DNA of 64,000 bases. Origin: Piliocolobus tephrosceles (taxonomy: Eukaryota; Chordata; Mammalia; Primates; Cercopithecidae). The translations under genes and the position numbers were made by a program. This document shows positions 23,051 to 34,617 of the stretch, in pieces. Numbering within the stretch: the first letter of the stretch is position 1; each line of letters opens with the position of its first letter. Location of the stretch: positions 69,852,047 through 69,916,046 of the forward strand of contig NC_045446.1 in the NCBI RefSeq assembly GCF_002776525.5. Direction: 5' to 3'. A model generated the notes under the pieces. That model was given only the letters and a program-made list of their open reading frames with translations, searched no databases and had not been told where the DNA came from.

Positions 23051-24989
23051 AAAGGAAATTTTTCAGTTTTGCAATCCTGCAGAGTGACCCCCTGGAAAGT
23101 TCATAAACATCAGAACAGTCAGTGCTCTGCCCACCACTCAGCAACTTCTTGCCACCACATACTCAAGCTCACTTAGCAGAAGATGACTCAAGTGTAAAAA
23201 GTCACTTCCTCTCTGGCACAACAAAGGACTAGACCATTGTCTTTCTTGACTGGGTACAAGATTTACTTTGTCCTGCTGGCAGATTTATTGGACAATGTAC
23301 TATTTGGCTGGCAGTAAGATGACTCTTTTCTTTTTTGTGGGTCTAATCCCCTCAATCAATATTTGTTTCTACTTCCCTCTGTCTACAGGCAGAGATGACT
23401 AAGCTGATATGACATTTCTAAAGCAAGAGGACAGCATGGCCATGAGAAGGTGTTTGGGTAAAGACAAGGAAGGTCTCATCCTGATGGCATCTCAACAGGT
23501 CAGGTACTTTGCTTTTCAGTAAAACCAGTCACTTACGGGGTGAATTTGTTTAACCTCTTTGCAAGGCTCTAAAAAGAGGTGGCATGAAAAGCATGGGTGA
23601 TGCAGTCAATTAAAATTCAGGCCCAACCAACAAGGAGAAGTAGGCCATGGCTGGCTAACAGAGAGGCATTGACAGAAAGAGACTCTGGCACTGGGAGCCC
23701 ACATTACTTGAATGTTCTTTTCTTCCAAAACAAGAAACCTCCCAAAGCATAGAGTTACACTGTCCATGTCCAGGTTTATAAAGTGTGTTTCTCTCGCGTA
23801 GTGCCCACAGCACAATTCCTGTGGCTTGCTTTACGTTCTCCCCCTTCGTCGCTATAGGACACAGATGATTCTTGTCCATTTTTATCACAGAGTTTTCTTC
23901 CTATTGCCAGATGCAGTATCTGCATGTAGCCTGCAGGCAGGTTCTGAGTGTGCTACCAGACAGATGTCACCTCATAATACATTCACTCCTTGTGCCAACA
24001 GGAGAATCTTTCCCCAAGTCCTCTGCTGGCTGATCACTTTTTAGGTCAGATGAGAGGAGAGAGAGAGGAAGAGGGAAGGGGAGAGAGACTGAGGAAGCCA
24101 AGGGTATATGGAATTTGAAATTTTGGGCCTTTAAGCTAGATGTGATCAGAGGTCACCCAAGAAAACAATAGACCCTACATCTGTTTTAGGTCCTTGAAAA
24201 TGGGTGTGAAATCTGAAGCATGAGGATGTTAATCAAAAAACTTACAAAATGAGAACGTTCTCTTAACAGCTAAAAGTCATTAAATTCACTAATTTATCTT
24301 ACTTTTTAAACATAACTTTTGATATATAGTCCTTTTATTTTGTACATGATCTTGAAGTTGGCTCTTCTCTTGCACAACTGAACACACGGTTGGCAGGTTT
24401 AAGTCTAAAATTGTCCAAATGAGGTCAGACATGACTTTTACACAGGCTTAAAATTTGTCCTTCACTCAGTTGTATTAAAGTGACAAAGCCTGGTTTTACT
24501 TTCTATAGCTGTCACATGAACTATGATAACTATCACACTGTTATTCTCATCACAGAGGAGGAAGGGGGCACCACTATTGTTTGGGAGGCAGCATCTTCAT
24601 GTTCACAGTGTGCATTTAATTAGTGGAATGAACATGCAGCATGAAGTAGAAAAGTTCTGGTTGCTAAAAAGTCACGTGTTATGCAGTCACGAGCTAGCTG
24701 TGGTAGGTAAAAACATGGGCTTTTTAAATAAGGGAGGACTTGAATCCTGTTTGCAGAGTATGAAACTCTATGATTTCTGGGGTCCAATCTTTCAAGGTCA
24801 GTGTTAAAAATATCAACATCATAATGAGCTAAAATCTGATAATGGAAGAAATAAAGAGTCAAATAAGTCATATTGTTAACTAACAGAAATTTACTTGCTC
24901 TTGAGGGACTGGACCAGTTCAGTTTTAGCACTTGGCAACTCTTTCATTCTAGCTAACCCAAAGCCGCCCAAGCTAACCTTTGCCTCTGT
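23051..24989. other. Repeat-poor stretch, no gene seen
   Basis: About 1.9 kb without recognisable interspersed repeats. A GA-rich patch lies at 24046-24095. A splice-acceptor-like ccctctgtctacag ends at 23390, but no exon-like frame with a donor follows. Frames up to 103 codons lack domains. Confidence 0.5.
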
Positions 24990-25190
24990 TACAGTAGGGA
25001 AAGAATGAGTCATGGGCTTTAGAATCTGAGAAACTCATCTTCTGTATGAATTTGGGTACCTTAATTACACCCTCTATAATTTCATTTCACTTATGAAATG
25101 GGGACAGTACTACTTAACACTAACTCATACGATTATTATGGGGCCCTTTGTCAATGTTCAAGACATTAGCACAGCTGTGGTAGGGGTTGG
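24990..25190 (+). mobile_element. MIR SINE relic
   Basis: Forward MIR: gagtcatgggctttagaatc, gaatttgggtaccttaatta, ttatgaaatggggacagtac. Confidence 0.75.
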
Positions 25191-25439
25191 GGAGAATAGA
25201 TGCTACCAGCTTCTAGTGAATGTCCATATGATACTAAATACACTACAATTCACAGGACAGTCTTCCACAGTAAAGAATTATCTGTCTCAAAATAGTGTCA
25301 AGGCTTAGAAACCCTGGCCAAATAAACAGTAGCCACTATGTGTCAGATATATTCCTGTACTTATCTGATCTCTTTCAATTGTACGCATTCCAAAGTGTTT
25401 ATGCTGAACTTTCAGGCTGATAGTAATGACAACACTTTC

Positions 25440-25640
25440 TTATTTACAAAAATTCCACATCTTATCTCATTTAATTTTCAAATAAACTGTTTGTAAGAAT
25501 GATTGATGCAATCTCCATTTTACAGTTGGAAAAATGAAGGCTCAGAGACCCTGGATTACCCAGTGAGTAAGCAGCACGCCCAGGTTTAGGATACCGCTCT
25601 TCTGTTTTCAGCTCTTGTATGCTATCCACATGCTTACAGC
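25440..25640 (-). mobile_element. MIR SINE relic
   Basis: Reverse MIR: catcttatctcatttaattt, caatctccattttacagttg, gaaggctcagagaccctgga, cagtgagtaagcagcacgcc. Confidence 0.85.
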
Positions 25641-25644
25641 ATGC

Positions 25645-25795
25645 TTGGACAATGCAGAAGCTCAGCTTTGGTACTTTGGGTAATCTGTTCATCTGTGAAA
25701 TGGGATAACTCATGCTGATCTATGGACAACAATTACTGTAAGGATGACATGAAATGATGCAGACAGCAGGCATTCGAAAAACAGTTCTATCGACA
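25645..25795 (+). mobile_element. MIR SINE relic, 3' part
   Basis: Forward MIR core in opposite orientation to the previous one: gtactttgggtaatctgttc, atctgtgaaatgggataact, agacagcaggcattcgaaaa. Confidence 0.65.
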
Positions 25796-26131
25796 TTCCT
25801 GCTTCCTCTCAATGACTGGTACTGAACAGTCCTTAACACCCCATTTCTAACTCAAGAGATTCTTCAAGACCAAGCCAGGCCTGCTGTGCCACTATCCACC
25901 ACAGAAGCCTCTGGCTTCATCAAGCCCACAGATCCACAGTTGCTTTGTTCGCTGAGTGACATGTCTATCAGGCACCACCCTGGGCTGGTCACCGAAACTT
26001 TGTAGGAGCCATCAGTCCTGGCGCTCAGTACCCCGGGGTTGACGCCTTGACAACTGTGTTACCACTCTCTTATTACCTATCTGGAGGGTCACCTTTCTGA
26101 CAGACAGCTTTGAAAATTCTTTATTAAACTG

Positions 26132-26151
26132 TTTTTTTTTTTTTTTTTTTT
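26132..26151 (-). repeat. T20 homopolymer
   Basis: Twenty T residues. It could be the tail of a reverse retroposon, but no element body follows. Confidence 0.9.
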
Positions 26152-26327
26152 AGTAGAAAAGACAGATTACTTTATAGTTCTGACATGCTCTACTTATTAT
26201 GACATGAAACAATGTTCTTGTTTCTTTTGCTTGGGGACGTTTAACTGCTGACTTTGGCCCATGTGAGGTGTCACCATGATGTATTAGTTATTAGGTCAGA
26301 CTTTCCATAACCTTTACATATTCATTT

Positions 26328-26362
26328 ATTCACTCACTCACTTACTCACTCACTCACTCACC
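26328..26362 (+). repeat. (CACT)n microsatellite
   Basis: Tetranucleotide repeat of cact with one deviating unit near 26341-26346. Confidence 0.9.
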
Positions 26363-27328
26363 TATACATTTGAAAGTCTACTGTGAACCACGTCTAACAG
26401 AGGTTAGACATTTAGTGGATTGCACAAAAAACAAAACATTTACACTCAGTCTTTGATCTGAGGATGTCCCAGCTTAATAAGCAATGCAAAGGGGCAAAAA
26501 AGATAAAATTTTACCATGGTAAGTGAAATAAAAGACCTTTGTGTTGTACCTGGTAACATAACTTTGGCAGGATGGAAACCAGAATTGGTAGTGTATCTGT
26601 AGAGTGGGGTGCCTGGTTCACTCTGGATGATGACAGGTAGCAGCAGAGGCAGAAGACTAGATTTTATTGGAATACTCTATAATCTGTGTATAGGGGATGG
26701 AAGAGGAGGTGATCATCCACAGCTGAAATAAGCTGGTGATAGGTACTCCTCTCCAAAAGAAGGCCTGGGAGCCAGATTTTGGGCTGTGAGTGACTTAATA
26801 GTCCCGATATACATTTGATAAATAATATCACAAAGGCACTACTGAACATCTGAATATATGAACAGAGAGCTATGAAAAAGGTAGTGACTAATGCTGCCAG
26901 GGGAGGTGGAGGAAGTGCCCCAGGAGGTATGATATTTGAAGAGGGCATTAAGCATTCAGAGGGCATTAAGCATCCATGGGAAGGGGAAGTACGGCATCTG
27001 AGCAGAGCAAAGGTGAAGGTGACATGCTCTGAGAAGGATGAGGATTTCTTTAGACAAAGTGTGATTGGGGGCTGGGGTGGGAGGTGAAGCTCAGGGCACG
27101 TTGGGACCATTTAAACACCAGGCCATGGAGTCCAGGCTCTCTCTTCAGTAGGACTTGCTGGGGCTGGTGGCCGGTTTATGCAGAGGAGTGGTATGAGAGG
27201 CTGTGGAGTGCAGACATCTCTCTCGGGGCAGTATGGGTTTATGGGAGGGTAGACTGAAAGCTCAGAGACACAAGGCAAAGAAACAGGTCAGGTGGCTGCT
27301 ACAGACACCCAGAAAGAGAAGCTGGGAG
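26363..27328. other. No gene; possibly an old unnamed repeat in part
   Basis: The text around 26830-27060 (ggaggaagtgccccaggagg, ctgagcagagcaaaggtgaa) resembles a recurrent ancient mammalian sequence that I cannot name. The 148-codon reverse frame at 26664-27110 has no recognisable domain and biased, low-complexity content. Confidence 0.4.
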
Positions 27329-27404
27329 ACCTTCCCTCAGGTTTCAGTTCAGCTAAGTCCAGTGAAACCTTCCCTCAGGTTTCAGTCCAGCTAAGGCCAG
27401 TGAA
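27329..27404 (+). repeat. 38-bp tandem duplication (2 copies)
   Basis: Two head-to-tail 38-bp units, 27329-27366 and 27367-27404, differ at two positions (gttcag/gtccag and aagtcc/aaggcc). Confidence 0.95.
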
Positions 27405-27775
27405 ACACGTGTTTATTTAGGAGACTCCTTGCATATTTATTAAATAAATAAACAAAAGAGAAAAGGCCAAGGATCAATGAGTTTCTTAAACAAAAATTTA
27501 AAAGGCGAAACTAAGATGTGTTAAATAGCACCTAGTAGAATTTAAAGTGTACATACTTTACGAAATAAATGCACAAAGACATCAGAAACAATCAAGTATG
27601 GAATAAGGGTACAGGTCTAGTGATACAGGGCACTGAAACAGCTGTAAACTTCCCAGGCAGAAACCTCTGCTCTCATTCTGAGTTTGTTTTCATTCGTGTA
27701 TCATGTGATCTCATGTATCATGTGCAATACATGTGATTAGTGATTTGTCTCATCTCCTCAGTAAAAGTCACAGTT
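27405..27775. other. No gene or clear repeat
   Basis: Unclassified. A small cluster of catgtg/cacatg-like words occurs at 27700-27735. Confidence 0.45.
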
Positions 27776-27975
27776 CCTGTTTACTGAGTACCTGCTATGC
27801 TTAATCGCACACAATCCTCAGGATACCACCTATATTATCTTGGCCAATCTGAACAACAATGGCAAAGCAGGCCTTATCAGGCCTGAGGTTCAGAGAGTTT
27901 AGGGATTTGCCCACGGTTGCAGAGCAGTCAGTAGAACTGAGATTTGACCCTGATCTATCCAGCTGTGGACAGATC
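27776..27975 (-). mobile_element. MIR SINE relic
   Basis: Reverse MIR: gtttactgagtacctgctat, caatcctcaggataccacct, gaggttcagagagtttaggg, actgagatttgaccctgatc. Confidence 0.85.
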
Positions 27976-28464
27976 CTCTGTGACAGTATATCCTCTGTGA
28001 TGGTACGTCCTAGTGAGTATAAAATTTCCACCATTGTAGAATGAGAAATGCTTGAAAGCTGTTAATATCACCTTCATTTCTGGACTCTGATTCTGATTCT
28101 GTGTATTTAAAACACTGGTGTGGACAGAAAAATCAGAAAATTTGGAGTGAGAAAGGAAATAATGAGGAAAAAGAGAAGAAAATCTCTGCCTCCAACTTTT
28201 GCTTTCATCTTGTGTAAACTTGTTATCATCTTTGGATCTGAGATTTCTCTTCAATAAAATAAAATAGATGAACTAAATCAAATGTAAGATGCACTTTGCC
28301 TTAATACGCCTAGGATCGTATGTCCTGAGCTGAGTTTGTTATATAGTAGAAAGCAAGGCTGTAAAATGTAAAATGTGTTCAGTTTTTTAAACCAGTCTAA
28401 AGATAAAGCAAGAAATTACTGTGTTCAGTTTCAGAAGATAATGGAAATGTTATAAACCTTATAG
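27976..28464. other. No gene or clear repeat
   Basis: About 490 bp; nothing classifiable. Confidence 0.45.
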
Positions 28465-28655
28465 CATTCCCAGATTTAGCAAATAAAAATGTAGGGTGTT
28501 CAGTTAAATTTGGATGTCAGATAAGGAACAAATATTTTCTTAGTATAAATATGTGCTGTGCAATATTTGGGACATAGTTATTCTAAAGATTATTCATTGT
28601 TTATGTGAACTTCAAATTTAACTGGGCATCCTGAATATCATTTGGCAACCCTAAA
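28465..28655. mobile_element. Palindromic non-autonomous DNA transposon relic
   Basis: The left half (cagatttagcaaataaaaat, tgttcagttaaatttggatg) is the inverted complement of the right half (caaatttaactgggcatcct, tcatttggcaaccctaa), meeting near 28560. Such near-perfect palindromes are typical of MITE-like mammalian DNA elements. I do not assign the family. Confidence 0.75.
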
Positions 28656-29746
28656 ACCTTGACAAAGTAAAAGTAATAGCACAGCTGATTAAAGTCAGAA
28701 AGAAAGATTAAGGAAACCATAGAAGAACTGGTTTCCTTATTTCACAGACTGGTGAATCAACTGATTCTAGCTAAAATGAGAGTTAAAGAAACAGTTTTAG
28801 TTTAGTATTTGTAGTTATAAAGTTAACAGCTAGCAAAACGTAACTGGAAAATATAGTAACAACAATAAAAACCTCAGGATGTTGGGAGGATAGGAGGAAG
28901 GAAATACAGGTATACCAAATTCCTTTTTTAAAGGAAACAGCCCAAAGCACAGTCTACAGAGGATGAATCATCAAATAAAACCATAAAGAAAAAAATTATT
29001 TAGCATTATGGTTGTAATTATCAAAGAACTAAAAACAAAAAAATTAAAAATGTTTTTCCTTGGTAGTGGGGTTATAAAAGTGGGTAGAGAGTTACTTCTT
29101 ATTTTATTCTACCCTTATTAGATTTTTACATTTATGCCACATGTGAAATGAGATTAAAAACAAAATAATTATATTAATCATTGTTGCCACCAACCATCAT
29201 TCAGCAAACTGTTAAGCTTTTGCTGAGGTACACTCTTACTCTCATGTTCTCAATCTCAGGCTTATTTTATTTGTCTCTGCCAACTTCATTTGGGTGTAAA
29301 AATATTAGCAATCAGATTTACAAACCCAAAAGATGCACAAATATTTGCTATTGCCTTGCCACGTATGGCAAAAATATTTCCAGGTTCTCTAGGATGAAAA
29401 AAGATAAAAACCTTCAGATAAATAAACATGGTTCATTTAATTTAAAACAAATATTTGAGAGTCACTCTCCTAACATGCCTTCGATTGTGAGTAGCAACTC
29501 ACATGGCAATGCATTACTCTTAGCACATACTTGCAAATGAATTACGCTTTCATAAGCAGAAATTAAAGTACTCTCCAGAGAAATGTTTGGTTGATTTTCT
29601 CAGGGTTTGATTGATCTAACTTAGAAATATATGAATTTTACCCGACACTTCTATTGTTTTGGAAGGGAGACTCAAGAGTTGAGTCTGGCATATCAAAAAA
29701 AAATCGCGAATTAAGAAGTCACTTGGCATGGAAACCTGATTCTATG

Positions 29747-29750
<4 letters not shown>
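28656..29750. other. AT-rich, no gene or clear repeat
   Basis: About 1.1 kb. A 119-codon forward frame at 29181-29540 has no recognisable domain. Confidence 0.45.
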
Positions 29751-29786
<36 letters not shown>

Positions 29787-29799
29787 ATGCGTGTGCATG
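29751..29799 (+). repeat. (GT)n microsatellite with alternating extension
   Basis: A pure GT run occupies 29751-29785 and is followed by gcatgcgtgtgcatg, so strict purine-pyrimidine alternation continues for 49 bp. Such sequence is prone to the Z-DNA form and to length variation. Confidence 0.97.
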
Positions 29800-30160
29800 A
29801 GAGATAGCTTGAGTAAGACAGATGGTTTGGACTATAAAAAAGTCGCTGATTCTAAGGTGAAGTCCCATTAGGAGAATGCTTAAGTACTATAAAAACATAG
29901 AGCTATAGCTTGTGATTAATGGCGCTTCCACCCGAAACATTACTAATGCACCCTGTATCCCGCAAACCCCATCATTTTACTTCAGACCCATCTTTATAGT
30001 CATTGAACTCTGCTGCCATCACCAACTTGTTGTAGTTCTTTAATACAAGCTTTATAATGTGTTGAAGTACATCATATTTATAATGACATTAAAGGTTGTT
30101 GACAAGCTTGCTAGATCTTTCAGGATGGAGACCAATAGCCAAACCTTATACCTAGGCCTT
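29800..30160. other. No gene or clear repeat
   Basis: About 360 bp; nothing classifiable. Confidence 0.45.
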
Positions 30161-30556
30161 TGTGTTTGTCCATTTTGCACTACTCTAATGGGATACCTGA
30201 GGCTGGGTAATTTATAAAGAAAAGAGGTTTAATTGGCTCACAGGTTTGCAGGGTGTACAGGAATGGCACTGGCATCTGCTTGGCTTCTGGTGAGGACCTC
30301 AGGAGGCTTCCACTCATGCAGAAGGCAAAGAGGAACAGGTGTGTCACATGGTGAGAGGGGGAACAACAGAGAGCATGGAGGTGCCAGACTCTTTAAACAA
30401 GCTCTTTCATGAACTCATTACCACAGGAAGGGCACCAAGCCAATCATGAGGGATCCACCCCCATAACAAAAATACCTCCTACTAGGCCCCACCTTCAACA
30501 CTAAGGATTACATTTCAACATGAGATTTGGAGGCGACACACATCCAAACCATATCA
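30161..30556 (-). mobile_element. MST/THE1-type MaLR solo LTR, reverse
   Basis: A complete LTR on the minus strand: it ends at 30556 with ccaaaccatatca, the complement of the conserved MaLR start, and begins with the complement of the 3' end (tgtgtttgtccattttgcac). Inner landmarks are ctgaggctgggtaatttata and gaggtttaattggctcacag. About 396 bp. No internal region is attached. Subtype (MSTB-D or THE1D-like) is uncertain. Confidence 0.9.
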
Positions 30557-30899
30557 GCTCTACTGCCTATGGACTTTGAAGGGAGATCTGCAGCAACCAC
30601 CCTTTTGTCTAGCTCTCCTTCTCACTTTGTCCTGCCATAAAATCAGATTCCTTCTTCATGAGCTGGCACAAAGGCCACCTCTTCCAGGAGGAACTTCTGC
30701 CTGTCCCAACATAAAGAACTATTTCCCTTTCACAGTTATATTGAAGAATAAATAAGATAATAATGAAGTCTTATGACTGAACTAAGGAACTAATCATTGA
30801 TCATATGTAAAAGGAGAAAGCCAAGGCCTATCTGGTACCAGTACAAAAGAAATAATTACATAACAACAAAAACAGCCACATTAACTATTGCCACCATTT
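30557..30899. other. No gene or clear repeat
   Basis: About 340 bp. A weak L2-like phrase (ccacctcttccaggaggaac) near 30675 is not enough to call an element. Confidence 0.4.
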
Positions 30900-31100
30900 C
30901 CACCATTTTTTGAGTGTCCATTATAGGTATATTAGGAATTATATTTAATTCTCACCACAGGTTGGGGCATTATGATTCCTCATTTTGAAGTGAGGCAAAT
31001 AAGGCACAGAAAGGTTATGCAACTAGACTAGAATCACAAAGCAAAGAACCAGAAAAGCCATAGCTCAAATACAGGTTAGTTTCAGTGTGAATCATATGCT
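30900..31100 (-). mobile_element. MIR SINE relic
   Basis: Reverse MIR: ttttttgagtgtccattata, ttctcaccacaggttggggc, ttatgattcctcattttgaa, gaggcaaataaggcacagaa. Confidence 0.75.
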
Positions 31101-31221
31101 ATAAATTAGTCCATGAAATGGCCTCTCTAGGCTTTAGTAAGAAGGCTAAAGGAGAAATTGGTACAAATAGTAGAAATATCTTCCAAATAAGCATGATAAA
31201 TTTTGTGTGTAATCAATATCA

Positions 31222-31531
31222 GTTTTTTTTTTTTTTTTTTTTTTTTTTTTGAGATAGAGTCTCACTCTGTCACCCAGACTGGAGTGGAGTGGCGTGATCT
31301 CGGCTCACTGCAACCTCTGCCTCCTGGGTTCAAGGGATTCTCCTGCCTCAGCCTCATGAGCAGCTGGAACTACAGGCAGGCGCCACCATGCCCAGTTAAT
31401 TTTTCTATTTTTAGTAGACACGGGGTTTCACTGTATTGGCCAGACTGGTCTTGAACTCCTGACCTTGTGATCCACCCACCTTGGCCTCGCAAAGTGCTGG
31501 GATTACTGGTGTGAGCCACTGAGCCTGGCTT
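31222..31531 (-). mobile_element. AluS-like SINE, reverse
   Basis: Full-length reverse Alu with a long T-run (31222-31250), body from gagatagagtctcactctgt to gagccactgagcctggc. The text ttggccagactggtcttgaa fits AluS. Confidence 0.94.
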
Positions 31532-32330
31532 CTGTCAGCTATTTTAAGTCACATGCCTAGTATCCCACCTGGAAGTTTTAAGAAATGCGTAAGCATGCAC
31601 TGAATATGGTGTGCAAGCTATACATGATGGCATGTTGCTGGCATTGTAACTATGGGAATAAAACAGGGAAAAGGTATAGCTGTCCACAAATTAGGAGGCC
31701 ATGGGGTTTTATAGCCCTGTGTAGCCCCTGAGCACCAGTTCACCTTTCCAGGTAACACAGCTTGCTCCCTTGACCATACTGAGCCAGGCAGCAAATGAAG
31801 CTGATCAGATACACCTTGAATGTCTGCTGCTATGGGGATCCCTGGGAGGTTGTGACCACCTGAGAAGGGGTTCTAATTACAATAAGGGATTTAAAAGCAT
31901 TAAAGAGCTTCTGAAGAACTTGGCAGACATCATTTGTTCCACAGATAAGCTGTCTGTCTCAGAATGCAGCTCAGACTTGCCAGGCCCCATGGCTGGCCCC
32001 AGCAATAGTGGAAAGGTGGCCTCCGGGCTAGACGAGAGGATGGCTCAAGGTTAAGGTGTGCCCCTTGGTGTGGGGTAGCCCTGGGCTTCTGTCTTGCTCA
32101 ACTCTCCATTTTTTTCATTCCTGTGGAATTCCTGGACCCTGTTGCAATGATCTTAGTTTAACAGCATTTTCCGACTCTGTCTTTGTCTTTCTTATTCGTA
32201 CCTCCATTTCTTTATTTTTCCCTTAGCACAGAATTTTCTGTACTGCACCCAATGCAGGAAACAGAGAAGATGAAGGACTGTTTCTCAAGGGCCTGACGTC
32301 ACCATATGGAAAAAAATCCATGTATATATA
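31532..32330. other. No gene or clear repeat
   Basis: About 800 bp. A 94-codon frame at 31770-32054 has no recognisable domain. Confidence 0.45.
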
Positions 32331-32508
32331 AAGCATTTTCAAACTTATCATCAAGTAGGCACTTGGTAGGTCCTGCTTTCTAAACTTCGATCTCCATTCT
32401 TTGAGTTAATATTTATGATGTGCCTACTATGCAGCAAGCACTGAACTGGACCTTGGGCATATAGACATTAATAAAATAGGCAAAATTCATGTACTTATGA
32501 AGCTTACA
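32331..32508 (+). repeat. Local duplication pair A, copy 1
   Basis: It matches 34440-34617 in the same orientation at constant offset 2109, about 88% by eye. Shared text includes gtaggcacttggt and cattctttgagttaat. The right half resembles an ancient mammalian repeat, but the shared left half is not a repeat I recognise, which favours a local duplication. Confidence 0.85.
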
Positions 32509-32760
32509 TATATATAACTTATATAAGATAGAGTGTTTTTCTTAAGGTGTTTTTTTCATTCAGGGAATTAAAAAAATTTTTTTTTAAATTTTTTACCTAA
32601 TTACCAAGCATTGTGCTAGACAGAGTTAAAATTCTATGAAAATGTAAAGAAGGGAGCAGTTACTTCTGCCTAGCCATTTGCAGCTAAGAGGGCAGTACAA
32701 GGGAGGCCAGGAGGTCAATGTTGGGGAAAAGAGAATATTTGTCAAACATCAACAGGTACA

Positions 32761-32946
32761 TTTAATAACATGGAATTTCTTTTTGTATTAAGTGAAATAG
32801 TAGATATAAAAGCTTATACTATGATCTCAACTGCATAAAAATATGTTGTCAGAGAAACAGTATGAAAAGGAACGACTAATGTTTACTGTGCTTATCTGGG
32901 TGGTGGTATTTTCTGTTGATTTATCTACATTGATCTGAATTTCCCT
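32761..32946 (+). repeat. Local duplication pair B, copy 1
   Basis: It matches 33648-33834 in the same orientation at offset 887-888, about 89% by eye. Shared landmarks: tttaataacatgga, gatctcaactgcataaaaat, gcttatctgggtggtgg. Confidence 0.88.
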
Positions 32947-33414
32947 AAAATTATGTTAGGCTGTTGTAAGAAAGCCATATTCCTTTATATGTAGTCCTAT
33001 TTGGCCAAGGAGACAGAAACTTCTGCTGCTACTTTGGTCTTTCAGGAAAATACCTTCTCTCCATTCCCTCCTTTTGTTACTCATGGATGTAGGTACCATT
33101 GTATTATGTATCAAGCACACAGATGCACATCCTCTCCTCCCCTCTATTTTTCTTATCCCTTTATTCCTGCCCTTGTTTTTTTTCTGATGTCCTCTCTTCT
33201 TTCCCTTTTCTCCTCTGTTTAGCTCAAATATTTCTGGCAGCTTTAGTTTCTGTGAGTAGCACTGAGTATTTGAGTGGTGCCTTAGCTCAAAATGTTTGCT
33301 GACCTCAAAGTGCTCAGCAGTGATAAGAGTAAAATGTTGTGAGCAAGCTAAATGTTTAATGTCAGGTTCTTGGTTATGTGAATTATTGTTCATTAATTTC
33401 ACAGTGTTATAAGC

Positions 33415-33625
33415 CTCACTTTCACCAGGCCTTTGCTAAAATCGTCACCTTCTCAGATATGCTTTCCTTCAAATAACACACCGGTCCCTTACTCACTGTG
33501 TGTCTCCTGCTCCACAGGGTAAGCTCCATGAGGACAGAGGTTTTGTCCTCACTGCTAGACATCTGCAGTGAGTGATGCATAGCAGGCCTTCAACCAAGAT
33601 TTTTCTTGACTGAATAATTACAGGC
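33415..33625 (+). mobile_element. L2 LINE 3' end relic
   Basis: L2 tail: tttcaccaggcctttgctaa, tcgtcaccttctcagatatg, gggtaagctccatgaggaca, gaggttttgtcctcactgct. It lies just left of duplication copy B2. Confidence 0.8.
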
Positions 33626-33647
33626 ATTATAATTATATACATGTATA

Positions 33648-33834
33648 TTTAATAACATGGATTTTCTTTTTATATTAAGTGAAATAGTAGACACAAAACT
33701 CTTAAACCATGATCTCAACTGCATAAAAATACGTTGTCAGAGAAAAAGTATGGAAAGGAAGGATTAATGTTTGGTGTGCTTATCTGGGTGGTGGAATTTG
33801 CTGTTGATTTATCTATATTGATCTGAATTTTTCT
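33648..33834 (+). repeat. Local duplication pair B, copy 2
   Basis: Partner of 32761-32946. One single-base indel relative to copy 1 near 33700. Confidence 0.88.
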
Positions 33835-34439
33835 AATCTCTTACAATGAGCAAATATTTTTTAAAATGTAGACTGCTTCAAAAAGGGGTTAATGCTACTG
33901 GCTCAGTGCAAAGATTTTGTGGCTGGGACAGCTTGAGGGGATGTGAGAGTGACAGAGAAATCAGTGCCGTGGTTGGGAAAATAACCCATATTGAGCTGAC
34001 TCATCACCCTAACCAACAGTTGACAATTCCTTTGATTGCTAGTGATATGTTTAAAGTGAATGTTTTGATGACATAAGTGAAAATGAAGAAGTAGAATCAA
34101 TAGGCTCAAGATTGTTTTTTAGGGTGTCAGGGCTGAAACATGAAAGAAAGTGAGGGTTTGGCAAAGCCCATATTTTTGTGGTGCCAAGCCACAAATGATC
34201 CAAAACTGCTTCAAGATGGGGATGAGACCTTGAACAGAGGCTGCACACTGGCCACTCATACAGCATCCATGCTTTCCAGCCCTGGGACAAACTGAGGTAG
34301 AAGATATGTCCTCTGGCTGAGCTGAGCTGATGGATGGAAGCTCTGTAGTGGAGCTGGTCTGCCCTTTCCAGCTTTTTCCATTGCTGCTATTGGTCACCTG
34401 TCCTACTTACAGACTCTGCTCTCCTTTTCTGAGGCAGAA
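33835..34439. other. No gene or clear repeat
   Basis: About 600 bp between duplication copies B2 and A2. Overlapping frames of 68-92 codons lack recognisable domains. Confidence 0.45.
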
Positions 34440-34617
34440 AAGCATTTTCAAATTTATTATCAGGTAGGCACTTGGTGGATCCTGTTTTCTAAACTTTGAT
34501 CTTCATTCTTTGAGTTAATACTTATGATGCGCCTACTATGTGTCAACCACTGGACTGGACCTTGGGGATATAGACATTAATCAAACAGGCAAAATTCATG
34601 CACTCAGGAAGCTTACT
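34440..34617 (+). repeat. Local duplication pair A, copy 2
   Basis: Partner of 32331-32508, with no net length change between copies. Confidence 0.85.

Noticed and set aside
23377..23390. Second acceptor-like string (ccctctgtctacag)
   Set aside because: Same reason: no exon-like frame with a donor.
26328..26362. Short tandem units that might suggest a CRISPR array
   Set aside because: It is a 4-bp microsatellite without spacers, in a primate genome.
26664..27110. 148-codon reverse frame
   Set aside because: No domain, no splice context, overlaps possibly repetitive DNA; consistent with chance.
32956..33402. 148-codon reverse frame
   Set aside because: Charged low-complexity stretch from a purine-rich antisense strand between two duplication copies; no recognisable protein family.
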